Part shown: in pieces, positions 12,691 to 24,300 of the stretch
How positions within the stretch are numbered: position 1 is the first letter of the stretch
Layout of the letters: each line of letters begins with the position of its first letter
Source of the DNA: Dromaius novaehollandiae
Taxonomy: Eukaryota > Chordata > Aves > Casuariiformes > Dromaiidae
Assembly: GCF_036370855.1 (NCBI RefSeq)
Contig: NC_088099.1
Span: forward strand, 29,346,501 to 29,410,500
Direction of reading: 5' to 3'
DNA: 64,000 nucleotides
The notes under the pieces: model-generated
What the model saw: only the letters and a program-made list of their open reading frames with translations
What the model was told of the DNA's origin: nothing
Databases searched by the model: none
Made by a program: the position numbers and the translations under genes

Positions 12691-14499
12691 CCCTGCCACG
12701 GTGGCCGGGCGCCTCTCAGAGCCGACCCCGCTCGCCTTGGCTCGCCCCAGAGCTGGCTTGGTTTTGGGGCGCTGGAGCTCCGCTCTGTGCCGGACGGGGA
12801 GGCGCAAAGCGAATTTCTGCCGCGAGCCCGCGTGGGCTGGGTTTCAGCGGGCAGCCTGTGACCCCTCGGAGCCGGAGAGCTGAGCGGGCCCCTGCGTCCG
12901 CGCTGCTTCGTCCTGCTTTGTGCAAATCACGAGGTGATGAAGTGGCGTGTTTCGTGCGGGAACTCAGGACCCGGAGCTGGGAGCGTAGAGGACGCTGTGT
13001 CTTTGGAACTACGATTTCATTTTTCCCGGCTGGTGAAAAATGCTTCCATCCGCCTCCTTTTTTTCCCTCCTCAGATAACTTCTAAAATTTTGGATTTTTT
13101 TTTCTTTTTTACCTTATTTTTGCTCTGCACAGGTGTGAATTATAATTCATGCTTTGTCTTGGGTTTCTTTTTGAAGTGGCGCCGTGAGGAGCATAAAATC
13201 AGCGAGCTGGGACCAACCAAAAAGCCGCTTGGACCCGTTCTCTGCCTCCACCTGCGGCCAGTCCCTGATGGCCAGATGGGGATAGGAGCAGGGCGAGGAT
13301 ACAGTTATACGGCCCCAAAATAGTCTCCAGCCTCCAGCAGTCTGTGGCTCATAAAAGTGGCAACAGAAGATAGCATATTTCACCATTAATCAGTTTGCAG
13401 CAGGTTAGCGTGACAACAAAAATGTGCTCTGTGTTCTCCATTTGCAGATCTTCACGTTTCCTATTGAAAGCATCTCGCTCAGTGATTTGATTTTGCTGCA
13501 GCAGGAGAATATAATAGTGTGACAAGAAAATTCCTCGGGCACCGGCAGTTCGGTGCGGGGTGGAGGATCAGATAAAACCTTCACCGCATCCCGACGGCTG
13601 CCTGGAGACTGAAGGCCTCCAGCGCTCGCCAGCGGGGATCGGCGAAGCTCCCTCGCCACTGCTGAAGCTGTGATAATGTTTGGTGATACAAAGACCCCAG
13701 CAATGTAATTTGGGAATTATGGGAATCCATCTCAAAGACGTGGAAAATCCACTGGAGCCAAAGAAAACACAGGAAAGAAGCTCTTTGCCATGGCTGTGTC
13801 TCCACTAAAGCAAATTGGATGGTGGCGTTTTCAAAACCAGACCACAGGTTTAGCGAGTTTGATGCATCTGTAAATCCATCTCTTCTCTTTACTCTCCCTC
13901 CATCTCACTCTTCTTGTGTTGCTTTCATCTTTCTCCCATGTAATCTCATTAACACCTGGTCTTGTGTCTTAAAAAGCCAGCCTCTGGAGTCAGATAATTA
14001 TGGGGAATGGTTTCTTTTTGTATGTTTTGGACTCTTTTTTTTTTTACATTTCTAGCCAGATGAAGTCTCCTCCCAAAACTGGGAGGCAAAGATGGCCCCT
14101 GCGCTTTTCTACTGAAAAATAAAATGCATTTTCATTGCATGGATTGCTGCTTGTCAATATATACATATATGCATATGTTCTAAGGGCAAAACATGACATA
14201 TTAAATAAGCCTAAATATTTAGGAGGCCCAAGTGTTTGTTCTGACTGCTTGACACAGCCATCAGTGTAACGCTCTGCCTTCAGAGCTTTGCTATCCCTCG
14301 CTGCTAGTCCCCTGCTTTTATTCTAGAAAGCTGCAGCCTCCATGTACCCAGCGCTTCACTCACTTGCCGGTGCTGAAAAACTCCTCCTGCGTCCTGCATA
14401 TGAGGACCGTAGCTTATAAAATGCGGCGGAGGATTTCAAAGACGAGCATCTCCATCCCAGTCCACCCATTCTTGCCCAAAATAACTGTGGCACATAGCA

Positions 14500-15020
14500 A
14501 GGGTGATCGTTGTAGAGGAAGGGCCGTTCTCCCGGACCACGGGGAGCCTGGTCCTGCCCGCGGCGAGTGCGCCAGCCGCGGGCCAAGGGCTCCCACCGAT
14601 TTTCCCCTCCTGCTGGGTCGGGCCATGGCTGAGGTCCCCACAGAGCTGCTTTTCCCCCGGAGGCCTCATCCCCACTCTCACACCCGCGGACAGGCAGCCC
14701 TCTTATTTTACTCAGTCTAGAGATTATATCACACCATCCGTATTTTAAGACGTAGACACCAAGCCATACTCACGCTTGTAGGAAAGCTCGGGTTTCTTAG
14801 CACTGGCACCTTCTAGGGGAAAGGAGAGGAAATGTGGGAAATAAATAAATAACCAACGTGTTAACACCAACGAACGCATGTGCCTACCCCAGGGGACAGA
14901 CACGCAGCGCACTCCGCGTGCGCTACAGCGGCCTGACGCTGCGCTCAGCACAGCCGGCCTCCCTGCTGCCCCGGCCATTCATCTCGGTGTCCTGAGGCCG
15001 GCGGGAGAGGTGCAGTGTGA
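14500..15020. promoter_or_regulatory. CpG-dense patch, no gene seen
   Basis: CpG clusters at 14521-14600 and 14881-14960 flank AT-richer sequence, giving a weak, discontinuous CpG island. No start codon with a recognisable protein or splice donor is associated. Confidence 0.35.
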
Positions 15021-15689
15021 GCCGCACCGTGGAAACCGCCTTCCTAATTCGACCTGATTCCCCAGCGTTGCCCCCTTCTTTGCCCACCATTTATGCTAAG
15101 GCTGAGTGGAGTTCTGTGCATGATGTGTACAGGGAAAAGAAGCAAATGAAACTGGTATTGCCTGTAAGAAGAGGAGGTGGGAAAGCAAGAATTAAAAGCA
15201 ACAAAGAAGCCAGGAAGCTCAAACTGAATTTGTGGCTGAGGAGCATAGGATTGGCTTGTTCGGCTTTTCAACTGAACGGTTTTTAAAAAATAATGTAGCT
15301 GCTATTTGTTCAAAATCCAAAAAAGTTAATACTACCAAATCTTTCTGAAAGAGAGCGTATTCAGAATAATACTCTTTTTTTTATGCAAGAGGAAATATCT
15401 ACTAAACAGGAGTATCCTCTGCTTAAGATGTTGACTGCCTAAAAGCCTTAGTTCTGCGTTTTTCTGTTTCCGTACATTTAAAATCTATTGTGGGCACGTG
15501 CCTTCCTCCAAAACGACGCGTGGAAACCTCGGTGCATGTCACTTTGCTGCACACTTGCTTCATCCCTGAAACTGGGATCCACTATCCAAGGCAGGAGTTT
15601 CCTTGGGCCACTCTAAAGACACTAGCGCGGCAGATGAAGCAAAGAGGTGTTTTAAAAATTAAAGCGGAGCACTTGCACGAGGCAGCTTG

Positions 15690-15930
15690 CCTGGCTCCGG
15701 TGGGGTTTGCCGTGTGCACGGGTGGGCGGTTTTCGGCGGGAGGCTGCATCAGTGCAGCAGACGGCCCGCCGCGGCGCCCCGAGACCAGGGTCATCAAGCG
15801 CGACATGCTTCTGGGCCACAAGCGCCTTCAAATCTGTGACACCTCCCCAGGCGGCTCCTCCTGCCCCACGCCCAGAAGTCCGGGAAACCACCGGGGCGGG
15901 GGCCCTGCTCCGTGTTTAGCAAAGCGTTTG
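15690..15930. promoter_or_regulatory. CpG-dense patch, no gene seen
   Basis: A compact block holds many CpG dinucleotides within about 240 bases. It is too short for a classical large CpG island. An overlapping 175-codon frame (15490-16017, plus) has no recognised domain. Confidence 0.3.
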
Positions 15931-18900
15931 CCTGAAAAGATGCTGCAACAGATCAACAGCCTGCGAGAAAAGAAGCCTTTTCCTGAGCTGTATTTTTTAT
16001 TATCAGCGTTTCTGTAGCACTCATCAAAATAGCAGACTAGGGCTGATTCAACATTTGTCCAGGCCTGGGGGTGAGTGGGGACTTGTGAGACTCCTGATTC
16101 AGCAAAGGACATCAGGATGTAATTAAGTCCCAGGTATCCTCAAGTAAGCATTAGTTTCCCTATGCTTCCTCTCCCTGAGCCTAGGTATGGGGGAGCTGGT
16201 GGTGGTGTGATACCTGCGAGGGGCTGGAGGGGGAAATGCTCTGGGTGAGCTCCGTGGGGCCACAGGGACCAGCCGTCAGCAGTGCCTGTAAAATCCTTGC
16301 TGGTGCCTGGGGCCCACGAGGGAGGGAGGCAGCGCTGAGCGAGGGTGCCCAAGCCCGGGGGGATGCACAGTGCAAGGACCACCTGGGCCCTTCGTGGCTG
16401 TGCACGAGCTGGGGACTTTGATGGGGATTGGTGGGTGCTAATTGCATCGGAGGTGTTTTTCGCTCAGCTGTTCTTTGAAGGTACTCGCTCAGCGTGTCCT
16501 TAAATCTGGCTTTTGTGTGTGCACACGTGTGCATGCATCCAGCCTGCCACTCTTGGCTCTCCTGGTTTCAGGCTAGCAGGAGTTATATCAGCGCAGCCCT
16601 CGCTCTGAGGATAACCGGCTCCTAAAGCCTGTCTAAAGTCCGTCGAAAGTGTATCAGCATATAATTACCTGGTTAAGGGGGAAAACACTTGTTTGGAGTG
16701 AAAGGATGGCCATTTTTACTTTTCCTGCATTGTCAGAAATGTCGTGCTGTTCTTCCAGTTTCTGTAATTATTTCTGAATGGTTGTTCATGATACTATTAG
16801 GTTTTTACCTTCTTAAGTCTGTAAGTACTTAGCCTGTTGTGCAGTGCTAGTAAAATAATTTGTATATTCCTGTTCACCCCCTTTCTTGCTCTCTTTAATA
16901 CCCAGTGGGATAACTGGAAGATGGAGACAAGTTTTGCTTGAGCATCTTCTCCAAAACTTCCTATTTCATCTAAAGGAGGAAATGTGCAGCAAAGTTATGA
17001 GACTGCGGGTTTAATGTGTCCATGCCCCGTTGACCTGAGCTTTGTGAAAGGAGACCTGTTGATTCCTCATTCATGCTGACCAGTGCCTGCTAGAACTATA
17101 AATGTTAATGCATTTTTTTTATTTCAACTTCTGGCAAATCAGTAATAAAACCATTCAGTGACAGACCACATGCACCGCTAAAGCACTCAGGAATTTGGTG
17201 AGCATTTTTTTCCCATGGGACTGGTGCAGAGCGTATCTGAAGGTCACCTCCCTTCCACAGGTGAGATCAAGCTGTGAGCGCTCCTGGGACTCTCTGGAGA
17301 AGTCAGACCCCCAGGCGATTCGCAGGAAGTCTAGTTTATGGGTTTAAACTGCCATTGTCACCGCCTGCCCCTCTCCTGGTGCCTTGCAGGGGCCACGTTT
17401 GCTCTGCTGCTTCCTCCTCCCTCCTCTTCCTCCAGCACCACCATCTGCAGGAGTGCTTTATCTGCCGATACGAATCCTCCTGCACGGGGAAATATGAAAT
17501 CAAGGTGCTCATGAGCAGTGGTAATTTGGGATGTGACGGCAGCTCGGCTATCCAGAGGACTGGAATATTTCTGAAAAAGGAGCTGTGTCCGTTTGGCCCA
17601 CAGCAAAGCTGCTCCAGGGATTTCCTTGGGGCATAGGGGGCCAGCCCCTGACGCAGCCAGGCTGCAAGAGCTGCTTTAGGTTTGCACAGAGGCACTGTGG
17701 GCCACCTGATGCTGAGCAGAAATCCTGGCAGGGTGGCAGGAGGCATGAGAAACCCAGAGGCAGCGGTGAGAAGTGCTGGGAAACAGGGGCAGCCGTGTCA
17801 GAGGATCATGGCTGTGCTGAGCCGAATCTCCTTGCCGGGGAGGGCGAGACCTCAGGGCTACGGGACCCATGTCCCAGGTGCCCAGACTGATTTCTCACAC
17901 ATCCTTGAACAAACTTGCTCATTCCCAGTGTCATGATGGTTTGCTGGCTTAGCATGTCCTGTGATAGCAGCCCCATGACACTGCTTAGTGGGAAATGCTG
18001 GTTTTGTGACCGAATTCTTGCTCCTACAGAGCTAGGGGTGACTTATCGCAAACTCTCCTTCAGACGGGTGCCAGGGCCATCAGCAAGGCGGGCTGGCACC
18101 AGGAGTCATGGGATTATCATGTGTCTGGTCTCAAGCTGTGAATGGATAAAGCATAAATTGTGACTTCTCCTAAAAGTTACTAAAAACTTTTTCCCAATAG
18201 TCTGCTTGCTTGTGCAATTAAAATCTCCCTCTATGTCCTACTGAATGGAGCATCTTGCCCAGCTTGGCTGCGGATACTGAGCCAATGTGAGCAGTCCAGA
18301 CCTGACCTCATGGCACCTAATGTGACCTTCCTGGCAGACAGAGTAGTATGGGTGAGCTGAACGTGGGATGTTTTTCTCAAAGTTTTTTCCACGGCATTGG
18401 CTGGCCTTGAGCAGACCCTCGAGGCTACCTACAGGCAGCAGCAATAGCCTTGCGTAGCATACGGCGAGGAACAAGAAAACAGCAGTGTGGTGCGGTGGAG
18501 CCTGGCGTACCAAGCAGCAGCCCATGGCGCGTGCTGGTATAAACCCTGTGTCAAGGCTGCTGACCAATCCAGCAGAAGTCGCCCAGGCCTGTGCCTCATC
18601 TGCTTCGAGTTTGTGCTCCGAGTAGCGCAATTGCACACAGAGAGGGTCTGCGGCCTGACTCAGCACATCCTGTCGCTCAGCCCAGGGCCTCTACCAAGAG
18701 GTTTTCCTACCTCCTCTTATTCTTCCAATGAAACCACATGAGTGCATGGAAATGAAAACTTTCCAGGAGAAGCCTGGTTTAGATAGGACTGAAAAAAGCT
18801 GATAGTGCAGGATGAGGGATAAATCGCACTGCCTAAAGGAGAATCCGGTGCACTTTGAAAGACTGGATTGTTGTGAAAAACACTGATTCCTCATGGCATT

Positions 18901-20727
18901 TTGGCATGAACTCCTTAAGCTCCACCAGCTTCCTAAACTATTAGTTTTGCATCAGCTGTCCTTGAGAAACTTCATATTTCAGCAGCTGAGTGGTGTGGCA
19001 CAGAGGGTGGCCACTGCTGTGGCAGATGGAGTTAAATTAGTTGATCTGTCATGACCGTGATTTTCAGACTCTTACTACCTCCAACACTTCAAGCCAGGGC
19101 TTGGGTCAGGAGCTATCAGCAGGGGTGCTTTTCTCCTACTGAACTGTTTGCATTTGTAGAACAGCAGATTAAAAGCAATGCCCTGGGGCCAGAGACTTGT
19201 CTTCCTAGGTTGCGACTGCACGAAGAACATAGGCCAGCTGAATTCCTCCTGGTTTTGCAATCACTCCACTTAAATGAGCGCTAATGCCTCTGTGTGGCTT
19301 TACCAGTCGTAAAGATGAGGTATGGTTATTCCCAGTCCCTGGCTAGATTGCTTTTCTCCTGCAGGGGCATTTGAAGCAACTCTGTGGGCAGTGACGAAAC
19401 AGCAATACCGGCATACCCGGTCTGTCCATGTCTCCATACCCTCCTGAAGGCAATTCAGCCTTTTCATGTACACACACCCTTGCGTAGCAAATTAAAATGT
19501 GGCTTGGTGACAGTTTGTTCCTCACATTGGAACAGAGGAATTGGGCGAAGGTTACACAGTGAGTTGTGTTTGAGAGGAAGGGAGAGGCCGGAGAGAAATA
19601 AACACTTCGTACGAATGACTCTTTCCAACACTTGATGGAGAAGTGTGATACCTCTGAAACCTGCAGCTCTCGTTTTTGCTGCTTTGCCATTTGATTTAGA
19701 TATGAGGGACTATCTTCCAGGTTGCAGAAGTACGATTACCTCCCCTAACATTGGGCACCTATAGGACAACACTGGTTAGTTGAGTCCCTATAAGCAGTGG
19801 AGGAATCTGCTCTTTCCAGATATGATTCATCAGGACTTGGCAACTTTGCTAAAATTGCCAGCAAGAGCAGGGTCAGTCATGCTGTGTCTTTTTGACATGG
19901 ACATGTTTGTAATTCACAATGCAGCAAACTGATGCTTCCAAGATGTGTTCGATCCAGCAACACAGACCTAACATTTTTAACTACACTGCGGTGTATGCTG
20001 CTGAATTATCAGGAAAACGTATTGCCTGGGCATTCTCGGAAAGTGCAGAGTATCTCCCAAGGTGGATGGCAGATATCTGCCTTCCTGAGCTGTTCAAAGT
20101 GAACTGGGGGAAGGAAGAAAAATGTATGGTAGAAAGTAAAAGAATGGCCGTGGTGGGACAGATCCGATGTGCCTCCTCATCCCAAACCTCTCCCTAGCAA
20201 CAGCAAGTTGCAGATCCTTAAAGAAAGTTGGGAAACTGCCCAACTATAAGGTGATCTTGTGTTTCAGCAGATTTGCAAGTGGGGGAAAAAATCATATATG
20301 AGATCTGTTCTGATTCTTATTTTTGTGAAGCATGAATGAGATGTTTTTGTCTCATCCATGAGCTACTTAGCTGCTAAACAGGCTTTTTCAGCAAGATGGC
20401 ATTATCACGGTAGCCAGATCTTCTATGCTGCTTTCCATGTGCCGGCTACAAAAGGGCAGCCTGCCAGCCCGTCTGAATCCAGCCAGGAAGCCTACGAATT
20501 ACCACTTGAGAAGTCGCACTAACTCTAGTTTCCTAGTGGCTACATTAATGGTTGCAATGTTGACCACAGGGTGAACGGCGCACCTTTCTCCGTGGTGTGT
20601 GAAAGTCAGGTTACACCGGACCTCGGCTGGCAGTGCCAGGAGGGGCACCGCGATCCCCAGGAAACCCTGGGAAGCTTCAGCTTTGGCAGGAGCAGAGATT
20701 GGGCCATGATGTACTTTTTTTAAAAAA

Positions 20728-20747
20728 ATTTATTTATTTATTTATTC
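20728..20747. repeat. (TTTA)n short tandem repeat
   Basis: Five TTTA-type units follow A and T runs. This is simple sequence only. Confidence 0.8.
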
Positions 20748-20929
20748 CCACCTTCAGTGATGTACAGGCAGGTAGGGAAACCAAGTGACTCTTGCTGCTG
20801 TCTGCATGGGGGTCATACCTGCTATTCGGTGGACTGGTTTTGTATAAAATGGGCTTTGGGCAGCCCATCAGCACTCACCCACACAAGTGGGGGTGACCAC
20901 TTTGCAAAAACCACTCCATTTCTGCCCCA

Positions 20930-21330
20930 GCCTTGGGAATGGTCACCGTGCCCTCGGGGCATCGCGGGCGCCCCTCCTCGTCGGCCGACTGCTCCTGCGC
21001 CCTGTCTGCAGGTCAAGGGCAGGAGGCGGCCACCCCGCAGGGCCAGGGGCTGTAAACCACACCGGTGACCGCCTGCTTGCTTTAGCTCATGGAGCCGGTG
21101 GTAGGAGAGAAGGGGGAAACTGGGGCAGCCTAATCCCGCATTAAAGTCCTTGTTAATTCTCCGCTTCCTGCAGACACCTGAGATGCGGGGCGGGCGCGCG
21201 TGGGGACCGGTGGCTGCGCTCCCAGTTGGCTCAAACAGCTGCGGGGATCTGCTGTCTTCGACCCCGGCGAGGTACCTCTTGCGTGCGACGGACCCCGCCG
21301 GGCTGGATTTCGGCTCCTCAGGAGCCACCC
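20930..21330. promoter_or_regulatory. CpG-dense patch, no gene seen
   Basis: CpG is enriched over about 400 bases, including a GCGGGGCGGGCGCGCG-type core near 21185-21200. Frames are open on both strands as expected for GC-rich DNA, and none shows a domain. It may be a small CpG-island promoter or enhancer. Confidence 0.4.
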
Positions 21331-24300
21331 TGGATGAGGGGAGGGATACGGTTTTCTGGGCAAAACGAAAGGCGATATTTTGAGTAAACATCCCTCCTTT
21401 GTGCCAGGCGGGAGATGCTCAATCTGTTTCCCTCCACTAGGCTTGCTTGGGAGGAGGCAGAAGTGGTAATGGGGTGCGCAGCCCCTGTGCTAGGAGTCGG
21501 GACGAACACCCATGTTGCATGGAAAGCCCTGTGCTGGGGACGCAGGAAGGAGGCAGGTAAGTCCTGTCCCACGCGGGGACTGGAGCAGGGCGTATTTTTA
21601 GCAGTTAATCAAGGGACTCTTTCCCTGGTTTCTGCCAGCGGCAAGGGAAGCTGTTGAGACCATGAAATGACGAGATAAAGAAGCTCAAAGTCAATTTTAA
21701 ATGTGTGATTATAAAGTAGTAAAGATTTGTGGGTCACTGCTTTCTAGATTTAGATCTCTCTAATGTGGGGACACACATACCCAGATCAAAAATACCGGTA
21801 ATATGAATTGACCAGAAAAAAATCAAACCGACACAAACCTAAAAAGGAGAAAAGATATAATAATAATAGTGTTTTGCGTTTCCCTGTCATCTTTGGTTGT
21901 TAGACCTACTGAGGCTAAAGCAACTTTCAAAGTGCTTAAATAAATCAAAAGACTACAAATAACACAAAATGATTAACTCATCCAACTGTATATTTACAGG
22001 TAATGCTTACTTTTAAAATAATAGGCTCAAGATTGGATTTTCTGAATCCTTGCTATGTTGTTTAAGTACACCATAGATTGTGGTTAGCATATATATCTAT
22101 ATACTTCATCAACCTTGCTTTCTACTCTTTATATTGATTTTTTTTTCTTTTTTTTCCCTATTTTTATTTTCTGCTGCTCGGAGAATGAGACAGCCCAAAC
22201 ATGTTTTCTAGTTCTTCTGCCCTAGTGCAGAGCAGCTGGGCTAGTCTTTACTAGTGTATGAAGGTGTAGTCAGCAGTTTTGACCAGTCCAAGGGGCAGAT
22301 GTTCAGGCTTCAGCCTAGAAGACCCTTGTGAAGGGCAAGGAGCCACGATCAGAGTTTTAGCATGACTCTCATGAGCTTCGGTACGTGGCTCGAGTGCAGA
22401 GTTGCTGAGTGCCCTTGGGGAGATCACATACAAAGTCCTGGGCCACAATTCCCCATCCATGAAATGGGGATAATGTTTCCAACGCTCGCATGGCTATTAG
22501 GAGGATGATGACTATTAATGGTCATGAGAAGCTCAGCCATTGCAGAGATGTAGCCCTTATAAGGACTGCTGTCTCTCTCTTGAGAGAAAAGGCTTAAATA
22601 AAATCAGCTGTCTCCACTGGTATTAAACGTTATTGCCATTTGTCTTTTGGCTGACTTGGTGTAATCTTTCTCCTTTTAGAACTAAAATTGCATTTTAAAG
22701 CTCTAAACTGAAATTCGACCTTCACAGCTTGGCCAGGCTCCTTGAAAATATGGGTTAGAACTTGCGTTTGATTTTCTTCCTCCTAGCCACGGTTGGATTT
22801 AAAAACACAAATACCAGCCATGAACATTCAAGTAAAAAGGACTCTGGAGTCCAAGGTAAAATGGAACTGTTATTTGGAAGCTGTACTACAAACTGCTGGT
22901 TACCCTGTTTCAGAGTAATAAAACACAAATAGTTTTAGTCAAGAAGTTAAATTAGTTCATGAGTTGCTGGCCCGATACAGCTAGCTTCCTACCCTTGACT
23001 GCTATTCCAGACTGCAGCTTAATACAACTGTTTATGTGAAGATGCCCTATTGGGATAACACAGTGAATCCAGCCAATGTTGTGGAGATGAATGCCTTTAT
23101 TCTTCTTGAAATAAAAATGGTGTCATGGGATCTTTCATTCCTCCCCACAGACAGAAGCTTGATTTTAAAATGTCATCTGAGGGATCACATCACTAGAAGC
23201 ACTTACTTCCTAACTCCGTGCTCGGGTGTTGACAGAGCGCAATAAAGTGTCCTCAGCCATGACGTGCCGCTAGATGTGGTGTCCCTGAGGCAGATATAAC
23301 GCTCAGCACCCAGGTGTCTGTGGCACAGCGCCGGAGTACTGGGCTCTGCATCCCCTCCACCAGCATGGCAGGATTGTGCCCCATCACTGGAGAGATTTTT
23401 CTACTTTATTTGAGATAAATGCTGTTTTATAAGGAACTAATGAACTTGAAACTTCCCCACGGCAGCATTTACTCAGCTTGGCTTTTGACAGTGTAATTTA
23501 GTTTTTCCCCATACACAGTGCTATTTTTCAGACACACTTAGTATTTCAAGTGTAAGGTTCCTTGTTAAGCAGAAAGTTCCTCGTAATTTATCTATTATTT
23601 AAACTGTCTCTTGAAATATGTTTGCTTAATGGTGTCAGCAGCCTCCAGCACTGGGCTCCCCATTTAGCGAATCTGGCATCGCATACCTGAGGAGCAGAGT
23701 CTCAGACACCAGCAAAGCCCAGCTGCTTGGTCCTGCCCTTTGCAGAGAAATGTGGGGCAGCAGGTGCCACCACTGCCTTCCTCCAGCCCTGGTGGCATGG
23801 CGGTGGCAGGACCACCTCTCCAGGGCTCCCGTCCAAACTCCAGCCTCCTCTGCCCCCTTGCCGTGCCAGCACCTGGCATATCTGAGTAACAGCATTTAAT
23901 CCTGCATAGCGCTGAGAAGCCTGAGCCTTTGCTCAGCTTCGCCTAGTGATAGCAGCGAAGCCTCCTGTGGACTTCAGGTTAACCGTGAGCCTGCAGCTGT
24001 GGCAATGCCATTGTTTAAGAAAAAATAAATGCAACGCTGCGACCGATGTAGCGTTGTCTATCCTTTCTGGGAGATCCTCCCTGGCTCATTCTTCTACTCT
24101 ACAGTAGCCATTTCTAACTAAGCTCTTCAGGTGCAGACCTTGCTGTCCTTGTTGCTGTGGGACACTCTCCCACGCGTGTGGACCTGGCAGGACAGAGACA
24201 GTGGGCACTGGCAATGGCAAAGTGCTGGCAGCATTTGGTGTCCCAGAGGCCTGGCATCGCTGCTTGATGTCGCTCCAGTCGCAGAGACCTCTGCCTTCGG

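Larger units (their letters stand above)
11850..12980. promoter_or_regulatory. Orphan CpG island
   Basis: GC content is high, and by hand count there are about 5-9 CpG per 60 bases between 12541 and 12900, roughly what random expectation gives at that base composition. CpG is therefore not depleted, which is the signature of a CpG-island promoter. A 392-codon open frame crosses it (11907-13085, plus) and long frames also occur on minus, but these are expected in GC-rich DNA and show no domain. An AT-richer core at 12331-12395 carries a perfect MEF2-type box and an inverted repeat. It could be the promoter of an unannotated long non-coding RNA or an unmethylated distal regulatory island. No associated coding exon was recognised. 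Confidence 0.6.
12981..20930. other. Intergenic with small CpG-dense patches
   Basis: No exon was recognised. Two shorter CpG-dense patches, about 14500-15020 and 15690-15930, stand out from otherwise ordinary sequence. The open frames across them are short, occur in several phases and match no family I know. A TTTA-type tract lies at 20728-20747. Confidence 0.5.

Noticed and set aside
11907..13085. 392-codon plus-strand frame in the CpG island
   Set aside because: It has no domain or family resemblance, composition follows the GC-rich DNA, and long frames exist on the other strand too. Treated as island shadow, not a gene.
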